Shown: one piece after another, positions 35,803 to 48,743 of the stretch
How the letters are laid out: each line of letters begins with the position of its first letter
How positions within the stretch are numbered: the stretch's first letter is position 1
Assembly (NCBI RefSeq): GCF_002865645.1
Contig: NW_020194684.1
Coordinates: forward strand, 3,569,623-3,633,622
Origin: Hyaloscypha bicolor E
Taxonomy: Eukaryota; Ascomycota; Leotiomycetes; Helotiales; Hyaloscyphaceae
Direction: 5' to 3'
Length of the DNA stretch: 64,000 bases
The notes under the pieces: model-generated
What the model was told of the DNA's origin: nothing
Seen by the model: the letters and a program-made list of their open reading frames with translations, nothing else
Database searches by the model: none
Program-made: the position numbers and the translations under genes

Positions 35803-37999
35803 GTGGATTTACTAATATAATCTAGGTAATAGACATAAAAATCGTCTAATTAGATCAGGGCTAAGTAAGCGAGAAGGAAGAGTAATTATACCCCAAATAT
35901 AGGGGCTAGCCGGTAATTATGATTTCGTTTAGGATCTGAGTATTCTAATTAGCTCAATCCAAAGTACTAAGGCACTATCCTACAAAATTAATACTACCTA
36001 TTAGATCTCGTATTAGAATAATCTAAATAGCTATATAGAAAGAATTTAATAAATATTTATATAAAAAACTTATATAAATATTTCTGAGATTCTAGAGATT
36101 ATTTATAGGCTCCTAGAAATATATATTAATTAGTTATACTAGTTTCTAATTAGGACTAGCTCGAAAACTAGTAATTAATCCAGGTAATTCTCTATCTTTA
36201 TAAAAGAATCTCTTTATATTACTATATATTCTTTTCCTTTCTAATAACTATATATATAATAACTTTTTCTATTATTACTTTCTAGTCTCTTCTTTTACTC
36301 TTCTCTAAATTTTCTTTAATTATTTTTAATTAATTTTATAATATCTTCTTCTGGCTTTATTATCTATTTATATAATAATAAATATAAAGATAACCTTATA
36401 GCCTCTTTTTCTATTACTAGTAGATACTTAAAATATTTTAAGTATTTACTTATTAATTTCTTTATCTTATATACTATAGTACCTAGTAAGAAGAATTATA
36501 ATTATTATAATAAGAGTTCTAAGTCTTATATATTAGTAAGTTCTTTAGCTTTAATATCTATTAAAGCTAATATAATTTCAGATTCCTTATTATTTATTAG
36601 AGGCTTACCGGTTCTAGGAAAATACTATTATAACCTTTAAGAAATTTCTTAAAGTATATCCTAAATAGTATTATACTAATAAGAATAATACTATTAATTA
36701 GGTTTTTAAAAACTAGAAAAATACTAATAAGCTTTGGAATTCTTTTTCCTATTTTAATAAGGCAAATAATAATATTACTTGAGTTAGTATCCTAAAAATA
36801 AGTTTTTTCTAATATATTTAGATACTTACTAATTTCTTAAAGAAATACTATAATATTTATCTTTAAGATATTAACTTTATTACTAAGCTTATTACTAAGA
36901 TTACTAAGTAATTTATTACTAGTACTTCAAATACTAATAATATAATACTTATAGTTATTTGGGACCTAATTTTAGAAGTTCGGGCTTTCTATAAGGTATA
37001 TATAATTATTATAAGTTCCTTACTTACTTCTCTTAATATTCTTAATACTAATATTATTATAATATAACTATATCTTATTAAAAAATAAGCAAATTCCGGA
37101 AAGTATTAGCTAATTCTTTATTAAATCCTAAATAGGGCTAGTATTTAGTATTTTTATTTTGGGAATTAGAAATTTATAGGAATTAGAGTTTATTTATTTA
37201 AAATACTTATAGCTAGTTTACTTATAATAAATCTTTCTTAATCCTAAATCTTTTTCTAATAATTTAAATATAATTCTTATAAGCTTTAATAAAACCCTAA
37301 AAAACCTTTATAAATAAAAAAATCCCAGAAAAAAAATATTTTTATTATTATTCTGGGCCTTTTCTTAGCTATCTAGATTTTTTCTTTCTTTTAAATAGTC
37401 TTTTTCTTAGTAATTTAGAATTCTTTTTAATCTTAAGAGATTATTAAAAAATGGTTTCGGATTTTAAATTATAATTTTAATTATATAATTTTAGAAATTC
37501 CTTAAAATTTTTAAAGTTAGAGAAAATAAGTAATTAGGTATTATAATCTTTAGGCCAGGCTTTTTATTTAATTAAATACTATTACTTCTTATTTCTATTA
37601 TCTTATTAATAATTAATAATAGCTTTTATTTCCTATTTTTATTCTTTATTATTATTTACTAATTCCGGAAGTTCTCTAAAGAAATATAGATATAGTTTCT
37701 AATTCTTTTTTACTATATACTTTTTAAGAAGAAAAATATAGAAAGTTAAATATAAATAATTATATATATTTAGTAATTCTAACTTATATACTAAATTACT
37801 AATATATTTAAGAATCCTAAATAGATTTATAAATTTTAGCTTAAGCTTTCTTATCTTAAGTTTAATATTTTTTATTTATAGTATTATCTAGGCTTTTTTA
37901 GAATAGTATTTAGCTAACTAGTACTTATTATAGTAGATTTCCTGGTTATTTTATATATAATATTATAAATCCTCGAGCTTTCTCTGCTTTATTTTAAGA

Positions 38000-38780
38000 A
38001 TTTCTAGTCTCCTATATATAGCTAGTACTTTTCCTATAATTCTATTCTCAGGATTCTATAGAAGTTAAGAATAGTATTCATAATATATATAGAAAGATAT
38101 ATTTTATAAAATCTAATATTTTAAGTTATTATATATAAATTTTATAAAAGACAATTTTTTAAACTAGTTATTCTTTTAGATATTATAATAATATTTCAGA
38201 TAATATTCTAGGGCCTGATTCTACTTTTCTATCTAATTATTTATTTAAGAATAGTAAACTATACTCAAATACTATTTATATATTAAATAAAAGTAAAAAG
38301 TAGACTAGAACTAGCTAGTAAATACTATTTCTTAATCGGAAATAATTTTATTAGGGAAGCTAAAGATTAAGAAAATATATTTCTATATAATTTTAGTAAG
38401 CTCTAGAAAGTTAATAGTTTTATAATATATAATATACCTTACTATTTTAGAGTACTAGTTAATAATTACAAGAATTATATTAAAATTAGGACTTTTTACC
38501 AGGTTCTTATATAGTAGTAAACCTATAATAAAATCTATAGAGATATTATTCTAGGATTTCTCAGGCTATAATAAATTACTAAATAGACTATATAATAAAT
38601 ATCTCTTTGCCTTAATTCTCTAGTAAATATTATATTCTTAATAATAATTATAAATGTCTTTTTCTATATTCTCCTAATACTAGGACCTTCTAAGAAGCTC
38701 GAGAGTCTTTTTTACTTTATAGTATCTAGTTATTAGGTTATTATAATAAAGTTTTATAACTTTTTAATATAAAGCAAAAT
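38000..38780 (-). pseudogene. Integrase relic of element E
   Basis: Reading down from 38735 the frame reads KKTLELLRRS, ENIEKDIYNYY, NIYQRIKAKRYLLYSLFSNLLQPEK and ISIDFIIGL, the end of the zinc-binding domain and the first catalytic Asp block of a Gypsy integrase. Later blocks are visible less clearly. Confidence 0.65.
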
Positions 38781-39879
38781 TATTAGATATAATAATTCTG
38801 AAATAATATCTAAATAGGCCTGAATTATTTTCCTAGATTTCTTTTCTTTTAGTATCTTTCTTACTAAGTCTTTATTTTATAATATTCTAATATTAAGAAT
38901 TATTTCTCTAAGTTACCTGAATAATATCTAGAAAGAATTTAGATAGAGGAGCTAGTACTATAGCTCTTTTAGTAGCTATATATATTTATATATAGGGAAT
39001 TAGGTATTTATAATTATTTAATTTAAAAACTCGGGAGATTAAGAAATCTTTAGTTTTATTAAATAATATAATCATAAATATTTCTATTATCTTAGCTATA
39101 GTAGTAAAGCTTTTAAGACATTTCCCTATATCTTATTTTTTAACTAATTCTATAATTAAGAGATTTATAAAATAATCTATTTACTTGTCTTATAATAAAT
39201 ATTTCTTCTTAGCTATTATAAATATAGCAAGTATTAAATAATACTTATTCTAAAAAGGGAACTTTTTAAATATTTATAAGAATCTCTGAATTATAATTAT
39301 AAAAGCTTCTTTTAACTTATTCTAAAAGATTAAAAGTCAAATTATATTAATAGGACCTTTTTTATAATTAGGTTTTTTACTAGGTCCGTTTACTAGATTC
39401 AAGGCACTTTTATAATAAATAATATTAAAATTATATATTATAAGATATATTATCTAATATACTTAATAGCTTTCTAGATACTTTATTTCTATAAAGTATT
39501 AGAGATTATTATAGTCTATAATTAATCTCGATTATAAATCTGGACCTTTTAAGATATAAGTAGGTAATAATATATAAGCCTTTAATAATAATTACAAGTA
39601 GTTTCCTATTATAGGGTATACTATAAGTATATTGGCTCTAGAGAGTTTCCGGACTAGAATAGTTACAAACTAATTATATTATTTTTTCGGGCTATTACTA
39701 GAATTAAACTTATTAAAATCGTTATTTAGTAATTACAATTTAAATATATTAGTATTTTAAATATAAATCTTCTTAGACAAAGGTGTAAAATTAAACTAGG
39801 ATATATATTATAGTAAAAGCTTTTTTTTAAAAGTTTTAACGCTTTTAAGCTACTTTATTTATTTATATAAAAAGACCGG

Positions 39880-40620
39880 ATTTCCGGCTCTTTTCTATTT
39901 CTTTTAAGAGATCTATTAAGCCTATAATTCCTGAAATAATATAGTAAAAAACCTATAATAGAAATTAGTAAATCCAAGAAATATTTGAATATTATAGAAT
40001 AATTCTGGTTCTGGCTATTTAATAATATTAGACCTATTTAGGATTTATATAAATATTTTCTATTCTAATAAGGAAGCCCAAAAATTCGACTTTCTTAATA
40101 TTAAACTCGTATTTACTAAATTTATAAAACAGGTTATTTTTATATAGCCTAGTAAATATCTAGTAAATATAATTATAGTATTTACTTTTATTTCGGAAGT
40201 AAATAAGAATATTATCTAAATAAATAATTATAAAATAATCTAGGAGCCCTATAAATATAGTATTAATATATACTTAAAATATAGCAGGTATATTAGCTAG
40301 CCTAAAAGGTATTATAAGATATTTAAAATAGCTATAGTAAGTTCTAAAAGCCGTTTTTTACTTATATTCTTTACGAATTCTTACCTAATAATATATATTC
40401 TTAAGATCTAGCTTTATAAAGATCTTGGCTCCTCGGAGCTAGTTAAAGGTCTTATTAATAAGAGAAAGCAAATACTAATTCTTGATTATAACTTAATTAA
40501 GTCTATAATAATTAATATAAAGATATAGTCTTCTATTCTTCTTAGGAATAAAAAGAATAGGTATTCCTACTAGGCTTTTACTAGGCCTTATCTAATATTT
40601 ATAAAACACATCTTATAAAT
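39880..40620 (-). pseudogene. Reverse transcriptase relic of element E
   Basis: The minus strand holds, in order, ILFIPKKN (about 40545), LYLYINYYRLNKVIIKNQYLL, INKTFNQLRGAKIFIKLDLKN (about 40450), FKYLIIPFRLANIPAIFQ (about 40300), a YLDN box at 40211-40222 and FNIKKVEFLGFL (about 40090). One active-site Asp remains. Stops replace Gln and Trp. Confidence 0.75.
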
Positions 40621-42949
40621 ATAGATATAATACTTCTAGTTAGGTCTCTAATAGATTATATAAAGGCCTATACGGGATTATATTATCTGTATTAATAGAG
40701 TATTTAATATTACTAAGATTAGGAAGTTCCGAAACTTTATTAGAATTAAAAACCTCTGAGAAGTCTTTATATTTATTATTCCGGAAGTAAATAGATATTT
40801 CTAAGGCTCCTTTCTAGAGAATATTAATTTGCCGTATTAAAAACTCTTATTTAGTATTACTAGAACTATATAATAAAGCAAAGATCTAGTAATTATTATA
40901 AATATATAAAGCCTATTATCTGGGATAATTATATTTGCTTTTAATTAAGAATAAGACTTAAGGTACTAGCTCAGGATACTAGTTAAGCTTCTTACTAAAT
41001 TCTTTTAGTATTAGGATCTTAATATTATTAGGCTATATAGATATATATATTTATTATTTCTTAATATAGTTTATATATTATATAAGGGTTATTTTATAAA
41101 ATTTCATATTAAAAACGAGGCTATAAGAGCTAATATTCTTATACTTATAGAACCGGAGCTTAAAAGAATGCATTTTACTATAATTATCTATAATAAATAT
41201 CTTAAGATTATAGGCTTAATAGCTCTTAAATTTATTTTTATAAAAGATTATAAATTCTTTATTATATTTAGCTAAGGTAATAAAATCCCGGCTTTAAGCC
41301 TAATTATTATTAAGAAAGTTATAGTCTGACTTAATATTACTGAGTTTATTATATATTTCTAAAATACTTATTTCTGGCTATATTAATCTTACTTAAATAA
41401 TTATATAAAATAATATATCTTTTTTATTATAGCTAAAATTATTAATATTTAAGATTTGGCCTTTCCTTTTCCCTATTTTTTAGGAGAGTTTCCTTTAAAG
41501 TACTTCTTTATAATAATAGTATTAACCTGCTTTTATAAATACCTTAATTATTTTATAATTTTGGCCTTATTAGGGTTTTACTAAGCCTATTTAGTATACT
41601 TGAAATACTTTATATTTCCTGAGAAATACTTTTTCTATTTATAAATCTAATAAACTATACCTAAAAAGGAAGTAGTACTTTATTAAAGCCTTAAAAAGGC
41701 CAAAATACTACTTAAAGGTTTCTTATATAATTTTCGGAACTTATTCTTTCTTTTTTAATAGCCTTATAAATCAGAATTCACTAAGTTAAAGTCTTTAGGA
41801 GCAGAGTTGCCCTTACTAAATTCCCTTGCCTTTACTTTCCTTAATTTGGGATAATAATATATTCTGTTTTCTAAGCTTTCTTAAATTACTCGGAAATAGA
41901 TATTGCTTTACTTCCTAAGAAAATAGATATAAATATCTGGTAAGTCTTATAGTTAGATAAAGTAGTATTAAGAGTCCGGACCCGGTTTCTTTTAGGATAT
42001 AGGTCCTAGTTAACTTTAAAACTAATTATTTAAATATATAACTTAGTAACTATCTTACTATTCTTCTAATAAAGATCTTGAAGCTTCTTAAAAGTATCTT
42101 ATTAATAGGTTTAAGATACTTGAAATATATTAGCTAAATAGGCCTTAAATTACTTCTAATAAACCTTATATAATAATAGGCTTTGCTTTATTATAGCTTC
42201 CTAAATATTATAAGGTTCGTCTTTAAAAGCACTTATAATAGAGTTAATTCTAGAAGAGTATTTATTATAAGTCTAAGATTAGGTCTTAAAGACTACTTTT
42301 TAGGAAAATATAAATATTCTCTATTTTTTAAGGAACTTTCTATAATATAAGTCAGGTATCCGGACTTTAAAAAGCTTCTTTTAGTCCAAATATATCTTTA
42401 GGATATTATATAGTAGCTCCTAATAAATAGTATTAAGATTACTCTTAAAGCTTATTATATTAGGAAAGGGAATTAGTTCTAATCTTATTTTAGAAAGTTC
42501 CCTAATAGGAATTACTAATGAAGATAGGATATATTTATAAATAGAGTTTCTATAAAATATAGTAAACTATAAGATATTCCTAAGAATACTCTTATATTAT
42601 TCTAACTATAGGATATATTAGTTAATAGTATTTACTAATTCTTGCTTTTATTAGAGCGCTTTAATATTAGTATATAATCTCTATTCTATAGTTTAGGTAA
42701 TAGTAATTTGGGTATTAATCTCAATATCTTAATTATTACCGGAATTATTTCTATTATTATTACTGGCTCTCGGAGGCTCCTAAGGGGCCCTATTAAAAGT
42801 ATTAGACAAGCCTTTACTATTACTTATATTAGGATTAATCTGGTTAATTTCTTTTATAGAAATAGCTCTAATAAAAAATCATATATTTCGCAGATTTTGA
42901 GATATAATTACTTATTAAACTACCTTCTTTAAGAATAGAGAGATTAGCT

Positions 42950-43247
42950 TATAAGGTATTTATTAGTAAGTAATAAGATAATAGAATAAATTAGTAAGTT
43001 ATAAAACTATAGTATTAAATTCAGTATAGAACTAATCTCTATTTCTTCTATAAGGTCCAGGGAAGCTCTCTTTAAATAAGAGGCCCCAATAACTTATATA
43101 TAATTAGTAATTTATAAGCCTAATACTTATAATATAAATAGTAGTTAGTTATAATATTAAAGAGCCTTTAATCTCTCTAATTAATACTCGTAATATCCGA
43201 GGTTCATTACATGCCCTTAAATCACGTATAATTCTATATATATTATA
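42950..43247 (-). repeat. 5' LTR of Gypsy element E (298 bp)
   Basis: Same length as the LTR at 35397-35694. It keeps ATGCCC and CACG in its right part, so it is the less mutated of the pair. Confidence 0.85.
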
Positions 43248-43252
43248 AAAAG
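43248..43252. repeat. Target duplication AAAAG, right copy (element E)
   Basis: Identical to 35392-35396 and directly adjacent to the LTR. Confidence 0.8.
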
Positions 43253-46200
43253 TAATATCTTATTTTAAGTTATTTTTTAATTCTATTATCCTAAATTCTT
43301 TTTTATTAATACTTATTTTATATTTTCTTAATATCTTTAATATAGTTATATATTTTATCTTTTATATTATTTTTAAGTTAATAAAGACATTTCTAAATAA
43401 ATAAAGAATTAAAATATTTTTATATTATAAAATTTATATTATTTTCTTTTATATTTTAATACTTTAAATATTATTACTATTATATTTATATTTCTATTAT
43501 ATTACTTTCTTATTTTTTATTATTCTTATTTAGTTTAATTTACTTTAATTATTTTCCAAATTATATTTTCTTAAATATATATATTAATATTCTTTTTTAT
43601 AATAAAGAATTAATTCTATATTTTATTTTTTATAATTATTTCTAATTTATAATTATATTATTTTAAATGTATTTAATTATTATATTTACTTTTCTTATTA
43701 TATATATTACTATTTTAGCTTTATTTCTTTATTTAAAAAAAAGAAAACTCGAATATATATAATACTTTTATATAATTCAAGTTTATTTTAATTAATTTTT
43801 TATTTTTAAAAGTATTTAAAAGAAATTCTTATAATCTCAAAAACCTTTAATTCTATAACCTATAATTATTATACTAATATTACTTATATAATTCTTTTAA
43901 GAATAGTAAAATGGCTAAAGAATAGATTCCTTAAGTTAATAAAGTATAATAGCTAGTTCTTATAAGCTATAATATTACCGAAAGCCTATAAATTAATAAT
44001 ATTAAAATTTAGAGTATTAAAGAAACTTAAATAGTTATAAAAGGCCTACTAATACTGGAAAAAATAACCATAATTATTGAATTTAATATAAATATTCTTA
44101 GTAAGCTAAGTAATATTATATATAATAAATTCTTAAAATAGAAAACCTTTATTAGAAATGGAACTAGACTAGAATTAACTAAAAAGAAGCTAAAGAATTC
44201 GAGAATAATATTAAAGGCATTACTAAAAGTAAATAAAAGAAGTTTAATAAAATTAAAACTATAGTAAATAGTCTAAAAACTAAGAATTAGAATAAAATCA
44301 TATTATATAATAAAGCCTTTAGCTAATATATTAATAATATCTATAATAATCTTAATAAAAATATTTATAAGAAGTTATATTTTCTTTTTAAGATAAAAGC
44401 TTTAGTATATAAGGCTATTTAATTAATTAATAAAGCTACTTTGAAATATATTAAGAATAAGAAATATTAAAATACTAATATATTTACTAAATTAAATATT
44501 ATTAAGGTATTTAAGTATATTAAAGCTATTTTAGAACCTAAAGAATTGGGTTTTAAGCTACTATTAGCTAATAATCTTAAGGCTAGATAATATACCTTTA
44601 ATACTTCCGGAATTCTTATTAAAAAATATTATAATAATAAATCTTTTTTAGTCTTTTATAATAAGCCTAAAGAATAAGCTCTTATTATAATCTCAGCTAT
44701 AATTTAATTAGATCTAGCTAGTAAAACTAGAACTAATTTAATAAAACCTACTAATAATACTATTAGTAAGACTAGTAGAACTAGTATAGCTAATTAAGAA
44801 CCTAGTAAAAAGAGAAATTAAACTAAGCCTAAAACTTCTATTAAATAATAAAGATCTGGATACTAGTTTAAGTATAAAATTAGTAAGATATTAAAAAATA
44901 AAGTAAAGGAAAACAAAAAAGAGATATTATTTAAAAAGACTTTAAAAAGCATGCCTAGAACTAAGAAAAAAAAACTAATAATATTTACGAAATACTTAAA
45001 TACTATACTTATAAGATATTAGCTAAATAAAAGCTAATATTTAGTTATTAAGATAATTATATCTTTAAAAAGTTATATAATAGTATTTTGGGATTTATTT
45101 ATAAGCGAGAATATTATAGAATTACTAATAAATTCCTTAAAGCTTCTTATAAAGCATATCTTTAGTAATTTATTAATACTTTCTTTATTAATATAATAAA
45201 TATTAAGCTTATAGATATCTTAAAAGTAATTATTAAGATTTACGAAATTACTAAGAATAAGAAATATATTTCTATTACTTAAATATAGAGATTATAAATT
45301 ATAAATACAAGTATTAGATTTCTAATTAATTTCGCTTAAATCTATAGCTTTAATTTAATATTATAGCTCTTATTACTAAGTCTAGTACTTCTAATTTAAA
45401 TAAATAGTTATATTTATAAAAAAGATTATTTAAAATAGACTAAAAAGCTTAATACCCGAAAGCTTTTAATAAATGAAATAAAGATACTATAACTTTATCT
45501 TTAAAAAAATAATATATTAAAGTAAATAGTTATATTTATAAAAAAGATTACTTAAAATAGACTAAGAAGCTTAATATTTAAAAGCTCTTAATAAAGGAAA
45601 TAAAGATACTATAATTTTATCTTTAAAAAAATAATATATTAAAATCTAGAAATCTAGGTAATAGTTATTTTATTTTAGTCTCTTAATTCCTAATAGCGAA
45701 TTCCTTAATATAGCTTGGATTTTATAAGGTATTAGCTAAGTATCCTATTTATCTAATTACTTATCCTTAATTAATTTAATATTATATTCCTGAAAATATT
45801 AATTATTATTAATATAAAGGTAATACTAATAATCTAACTATTACTAAAGCTCTAAATAATAAGTTCTTTCTTAATAAGGAAAATCGAAATATTAGCTATA
45901 TTTTCTTTATAAATTATAAAAAGGCAGCTTCTTTTAGTAAAAAAGTTCTTAAGAATATTAATTACTTCTCTATTTATAATAATTTTGATTTGAAAGATAT
46001 TAAAAAATTAAGTATATATTTAGTAAAGGAAATAAGAGGAAGTATTTAAGTATAATTTACTTAGCTAAATAAATAAATATCTTTAGCTAGATAATTTATA
46101 AGTCTGGAATTATAATTAAGTAATAATTTTTAAATAAAATAGTAATTAAAAAATAGCTTAATAATAATTTATTATTTAAAAAGCATTTTACTATAATCTT

Positions 46201-46703
46201 AATAAATCTAGTTATTATTTAGAATAGAATATATAGAAATAGAGTCTCTTATAAAATTATTAAAGCTTTTTACTAAAAGCTTTTTTCTCTTACTAAAGAC
46301 AAATTTAAGAATATTATAAATAATACGAAATTCAAAGAAGCTATTTATTTAAAATATATTAGTATAATTTATAATATGGTTTATTATAATAAGCCACCCT
46401 AATACCTAGCTATAAAGGCTGAGATTAACTAATAATTAAACGCAAATACTAAGTAATAAGGAGAATTGTATTATATTTAGTATAAGAATGTAATTAAGCG
46501 GGTTTAGATTACCTTTAAGTAAGTTTGGAAGTATGAAATAAGATTATTTGAGGGTAATAAATTATATTTTAGATATATTAAGGAGAAATTAGAATTATTA
46601 ATAGAAGAAGATCCTAATTATTTCGTTATTTTATATTCTAAATAGGGATTTTCTATTAGTTTTTGGTACTTAGGGAACAAGTACAAATGAATAGGGGGTC
46701 GGA
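43253..46703 (+). mobile_element. Unclassified RIPed element body upstream of LTR G1
   Basis: From about 43860 the plus strand reads as a long degraded protein sequence with Gln/Trp stops, without a retroelement or transposase motif that I recognise. One readable block is KELGFKLLLANNLKARQYTFNTS (about 44540-44620). Near the end a stretch ending just before 46690 is open: KLYFRYIKEKLELL (about 46563) to FSISFWYLGNKYK then TGA. A purine-rich AATAGGGGGTCGGA lies immediately before the LTR and fits a polypurine tract, so this is probably the internal region of an LTR element. The 43253-43860 part may belong to an older repeat broken by E. Confidence 0.45.
45401..45644. repeat. 122-bp tandem duplication
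   Basis: Positions 45401-45522 and 45523-45644 are near-identical head-to-tail copies, starting TAAATAGTTATATTTATAAA. They differ at a few RIP-type sites, so duplication preceded at least part of the mutation. Since 122 is not a multiple of three, the duplication would shift a reading frame. Confidence 0.85.
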
Positions 46704-47007
46704 TGTAGTATAGCAAGCCGTACTCTATTAAAATTGCTTTATTTTAATAGTTTTAAGGTTTTAGTTATATAATAAAGGCTAGGGCCTTTTATATGTGACT
46801 TGCGGGAATTATATAAGAAAGCTGGCTTTTCTGTAGTTCTAGAGAATAATCCCTTCTTTATATTTAATTAATTAAGCTTTTACATATCGTATACCATTTA
46901 TGCTTTACTATTTATGCCTTTATTCCTATTATTTTACTATTAAGTTACGTTTTGTACTCTGGTATACTTTATGTGGGTTTTTGTCTTATTACAGTTTCCC
47001 TCCCACA
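46704..47007 (+). repeat. LTR G1 (304 bp), lightly mutated
   Basis: It begins TGTAGTATAGCAAGCC and ends CCCTCCCACA, with intact TG...CA ends, and is preceded by a polypurine-like tract. Copies are at 63226-63528 (reverse) and 25564-25728 (partial). It is the 3' LTR of the element upstream. Unlike the element body, its second half retains CpA/TpG/CpG; the RIP boundary lies inside it. The class (Gypsy or Copia) is not determined. Confidence 0.7.
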
Positions 47008-47168
47008 CTATTTAGTATTAGCCTAGTTCCGAAATTACTGGAATCCAAGAGATAAAGTTTTCGGTATATTGGGGGTATATAATAGTAAGGGTATTGGGGA
47101 ATTTAAGGTTAATTATTCGAAATCTTTCAAGTATATATCCAGAGATACGGTTCGATATTTAACTTAAA

Positions 47169-47458
47169 GGAACCAAAATCTGGATGTTTTATTAGCATGC
47201 AAATACTTTAATAAGGACGAAATCATTATTGGGCATTTTCGGGGAGAGTTTGAATGGCTTAGGAACGAGTCTGTATTGGGACAAAATAAGTTCGACCAGG
47301 CCCGTGCATTGTTCTCCCGCAGGAAAGAGTGGCTACTGGGAATTGAAGCCCAGCTTTATCCTCATGGGTATATTCCGTCTCTGGACAAGTTAGAGGTTAA
47401 GGTGCACAAGACGTGGCAATCGGCTTCAACGAGTCAGTATATAATCTCGAGAACATGA
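47169..47458 (+). pseudogene. Coding remnant of unknown protein next to LTR G1
   Basis: An open stretch of about 95 codons with protein-like composition contains DVLLACKYFNKDEIIIGHF, EWLRNES, ARALFSRRKEWLLGIEAQLYP and LDKLEVKVHKTW. It starts directly after a TAA and has no ATG near the beginning, so it looks like the 3' part of a broken gene or one internal exon. I do not recognise the family. It ends with TGA at 47456-47458. The preceding 150 bases are AT-richer and may be its mutated upstream part. Confidence 0.35.
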
Positions 47459-48520
47459 ACTGGAGCTTACTATTCGCCACATTTCCAGACAAGCTGTCGG
47501 CTTCTATATGAGATATGATCACCTTGTCTTTCTATATCATATCGGTCTTATTCGTGGCATTTCCATCCTTCAATCGACATACGATACGATAGAAATCATG
47601 TATAATATCTTTATCGACGTACATTATTTCACCCTAATTCTAACCAGGAAGTGCTAGCAAGGAATCTCCACTATGCTTGCCTTCTTTATTATCCAAAAGA
47701 CTTGATGTCTGACCATTGTTTTTCCATCAATCTGATCTTTGTAGGTTTCTTGACCAACATGCAGTGGGTTGTTCTAATCATATGGCACATCACACATAAT
47801 GCCGTAAGATGCCGGGAATATCCGGCCAACCAAAATATTCTTTCTCGTCTTGATGTTCTGCATTCGATCAATGATGAGGCCTCTGCAGACAGCTAATTGG
47901 CTGTTGAGTTTCATCGTTAACACTTCAACTACCAATCCGATATCTATACTTACGGCTCAGCAGACACTAGAATCTCGGGATTTGGTGCATGGAGATGCGT
48001 GTACCGTACAAATTCTTGGTAGAGTCGGGAAAAAAGGTATGATGAACTCCCAAGGCCACCTGAGAGAATGAGATATTTCTGAAAAGATTAGTTCCGGATA
48101 CCACAAGAAGATTCACGTGCTGGAAAGTAGAGAAGGTCTAGACGCCTAGATACGATTGCAGTGTTTCGGGTGGGGGAAATGGGAGAAGCCAGAAAAGCGA
48201 GGAGAAGGAGGATTTTAAAGAATAGGAGACGCGACAGAGGACGTTGCCCTTCGCGTCCTCATCTGCGATAGCGCGATAAGCTTGCTCTGCCGTCCTTCAG
48301 GGGGAAGCGAGCCCCACGCGAGGTCCGCACCCTTTTTCTTCCTTCAGTTATTGACTTACAAATTGAAACCTCTCTTTCATATCGCCCGAATCCATTTATC
48401 ATGAAGTATCTCTTGGTCTAATTACTATGAAATGTTCTGCATGGGCTATCTTATATTCCATCGACTGCAGAGTACTGCAAAAGCTTCTATGAAGAAGATC
48501 GTCAACACTTGACATCGCGT
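47459..48520. other. GC-balanced intergenic DNA, no gene recognised
   Basis: Only short open frames without protein-like features occur on either strand. A GC-rich patch lies at about 48150-48340. No TE motif was found. Confidence 0.4.
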
Positions 48521-48524
48521 CCTA

Positions 48525-48743
48525 ACTTGCAGCTTCACACCTGACACACAATACTCCGGGGCAAAAGCCCCTTGCATATGTGCTCTTAACACTTTCAAGT
48601 ATAGCAGCAGAAGTGTGAACAGAATTTAGCCCTCCGAACTCGGCAACCTCCAGCCACCACGAATCTCCTTTCTCACCGGCTATGGAGGTGTATATCTCAA
48701 TAGCCACTTAATTATGTTGCCCTGCCACTATGATTTCTGGCAT
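48525..48743 (-). pseudogene. Small minus-strand coding candidate with an internal stop
   Basis: From ATG at 48743 the frame reads MPEIIVAGQHN, a TAA, then VAIEIYTSIAGEKGDSWWL, EVAEFGGLNSVHTSAAILES and KSTYARGFCPGVLCVRCEAAS to a stop at 48522-48524. The composition is protein-like but there is no known match and no splice sites that would remove the TAA are obvious. It could be an exon (starting after 48710) of a minus-strand gene, or chance. Confidence 0.2.

Larger units (their letters stand above)
35397..43247 (-). mobile_element. Ty3/Gypsy retrotransposon E, full length, RIPed, minus strand
   Basis: E is 7851 bp with 298-bp LTRs and perfect AAAAG duplications, the cleanest insertion in the window. 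On the minus strand RT (about 40620 down to 39900) shows LYLYINYYRLNKVIIKNQYL, LRGAKIFIKLDLKN and a YLDN box (40211-40222), and integrase (about 38780-38000) shows ENIEKDIYNYY, RIKAKRYLLYSLF and ISIDFIIGL. Gag lies between the 5' LTR and about 41500, too degraded to place. About 2 kb between integrase and the 3' LTR has no recognised domain. It inserted in an older repeat spanning 34151-35391 and 43253 onward. Confidence 0.85.

Noticed and set aside
42708..42932. 74-codon open frame on the plus strand inside element E
   Set aside because: E codes on the minus strand; this is an antisense chance frame.
47651..48071. Several 60-80 codon frames on both strands
   Set aside because: Overlapping, with no ATG or splice context and no protein-like pattern.
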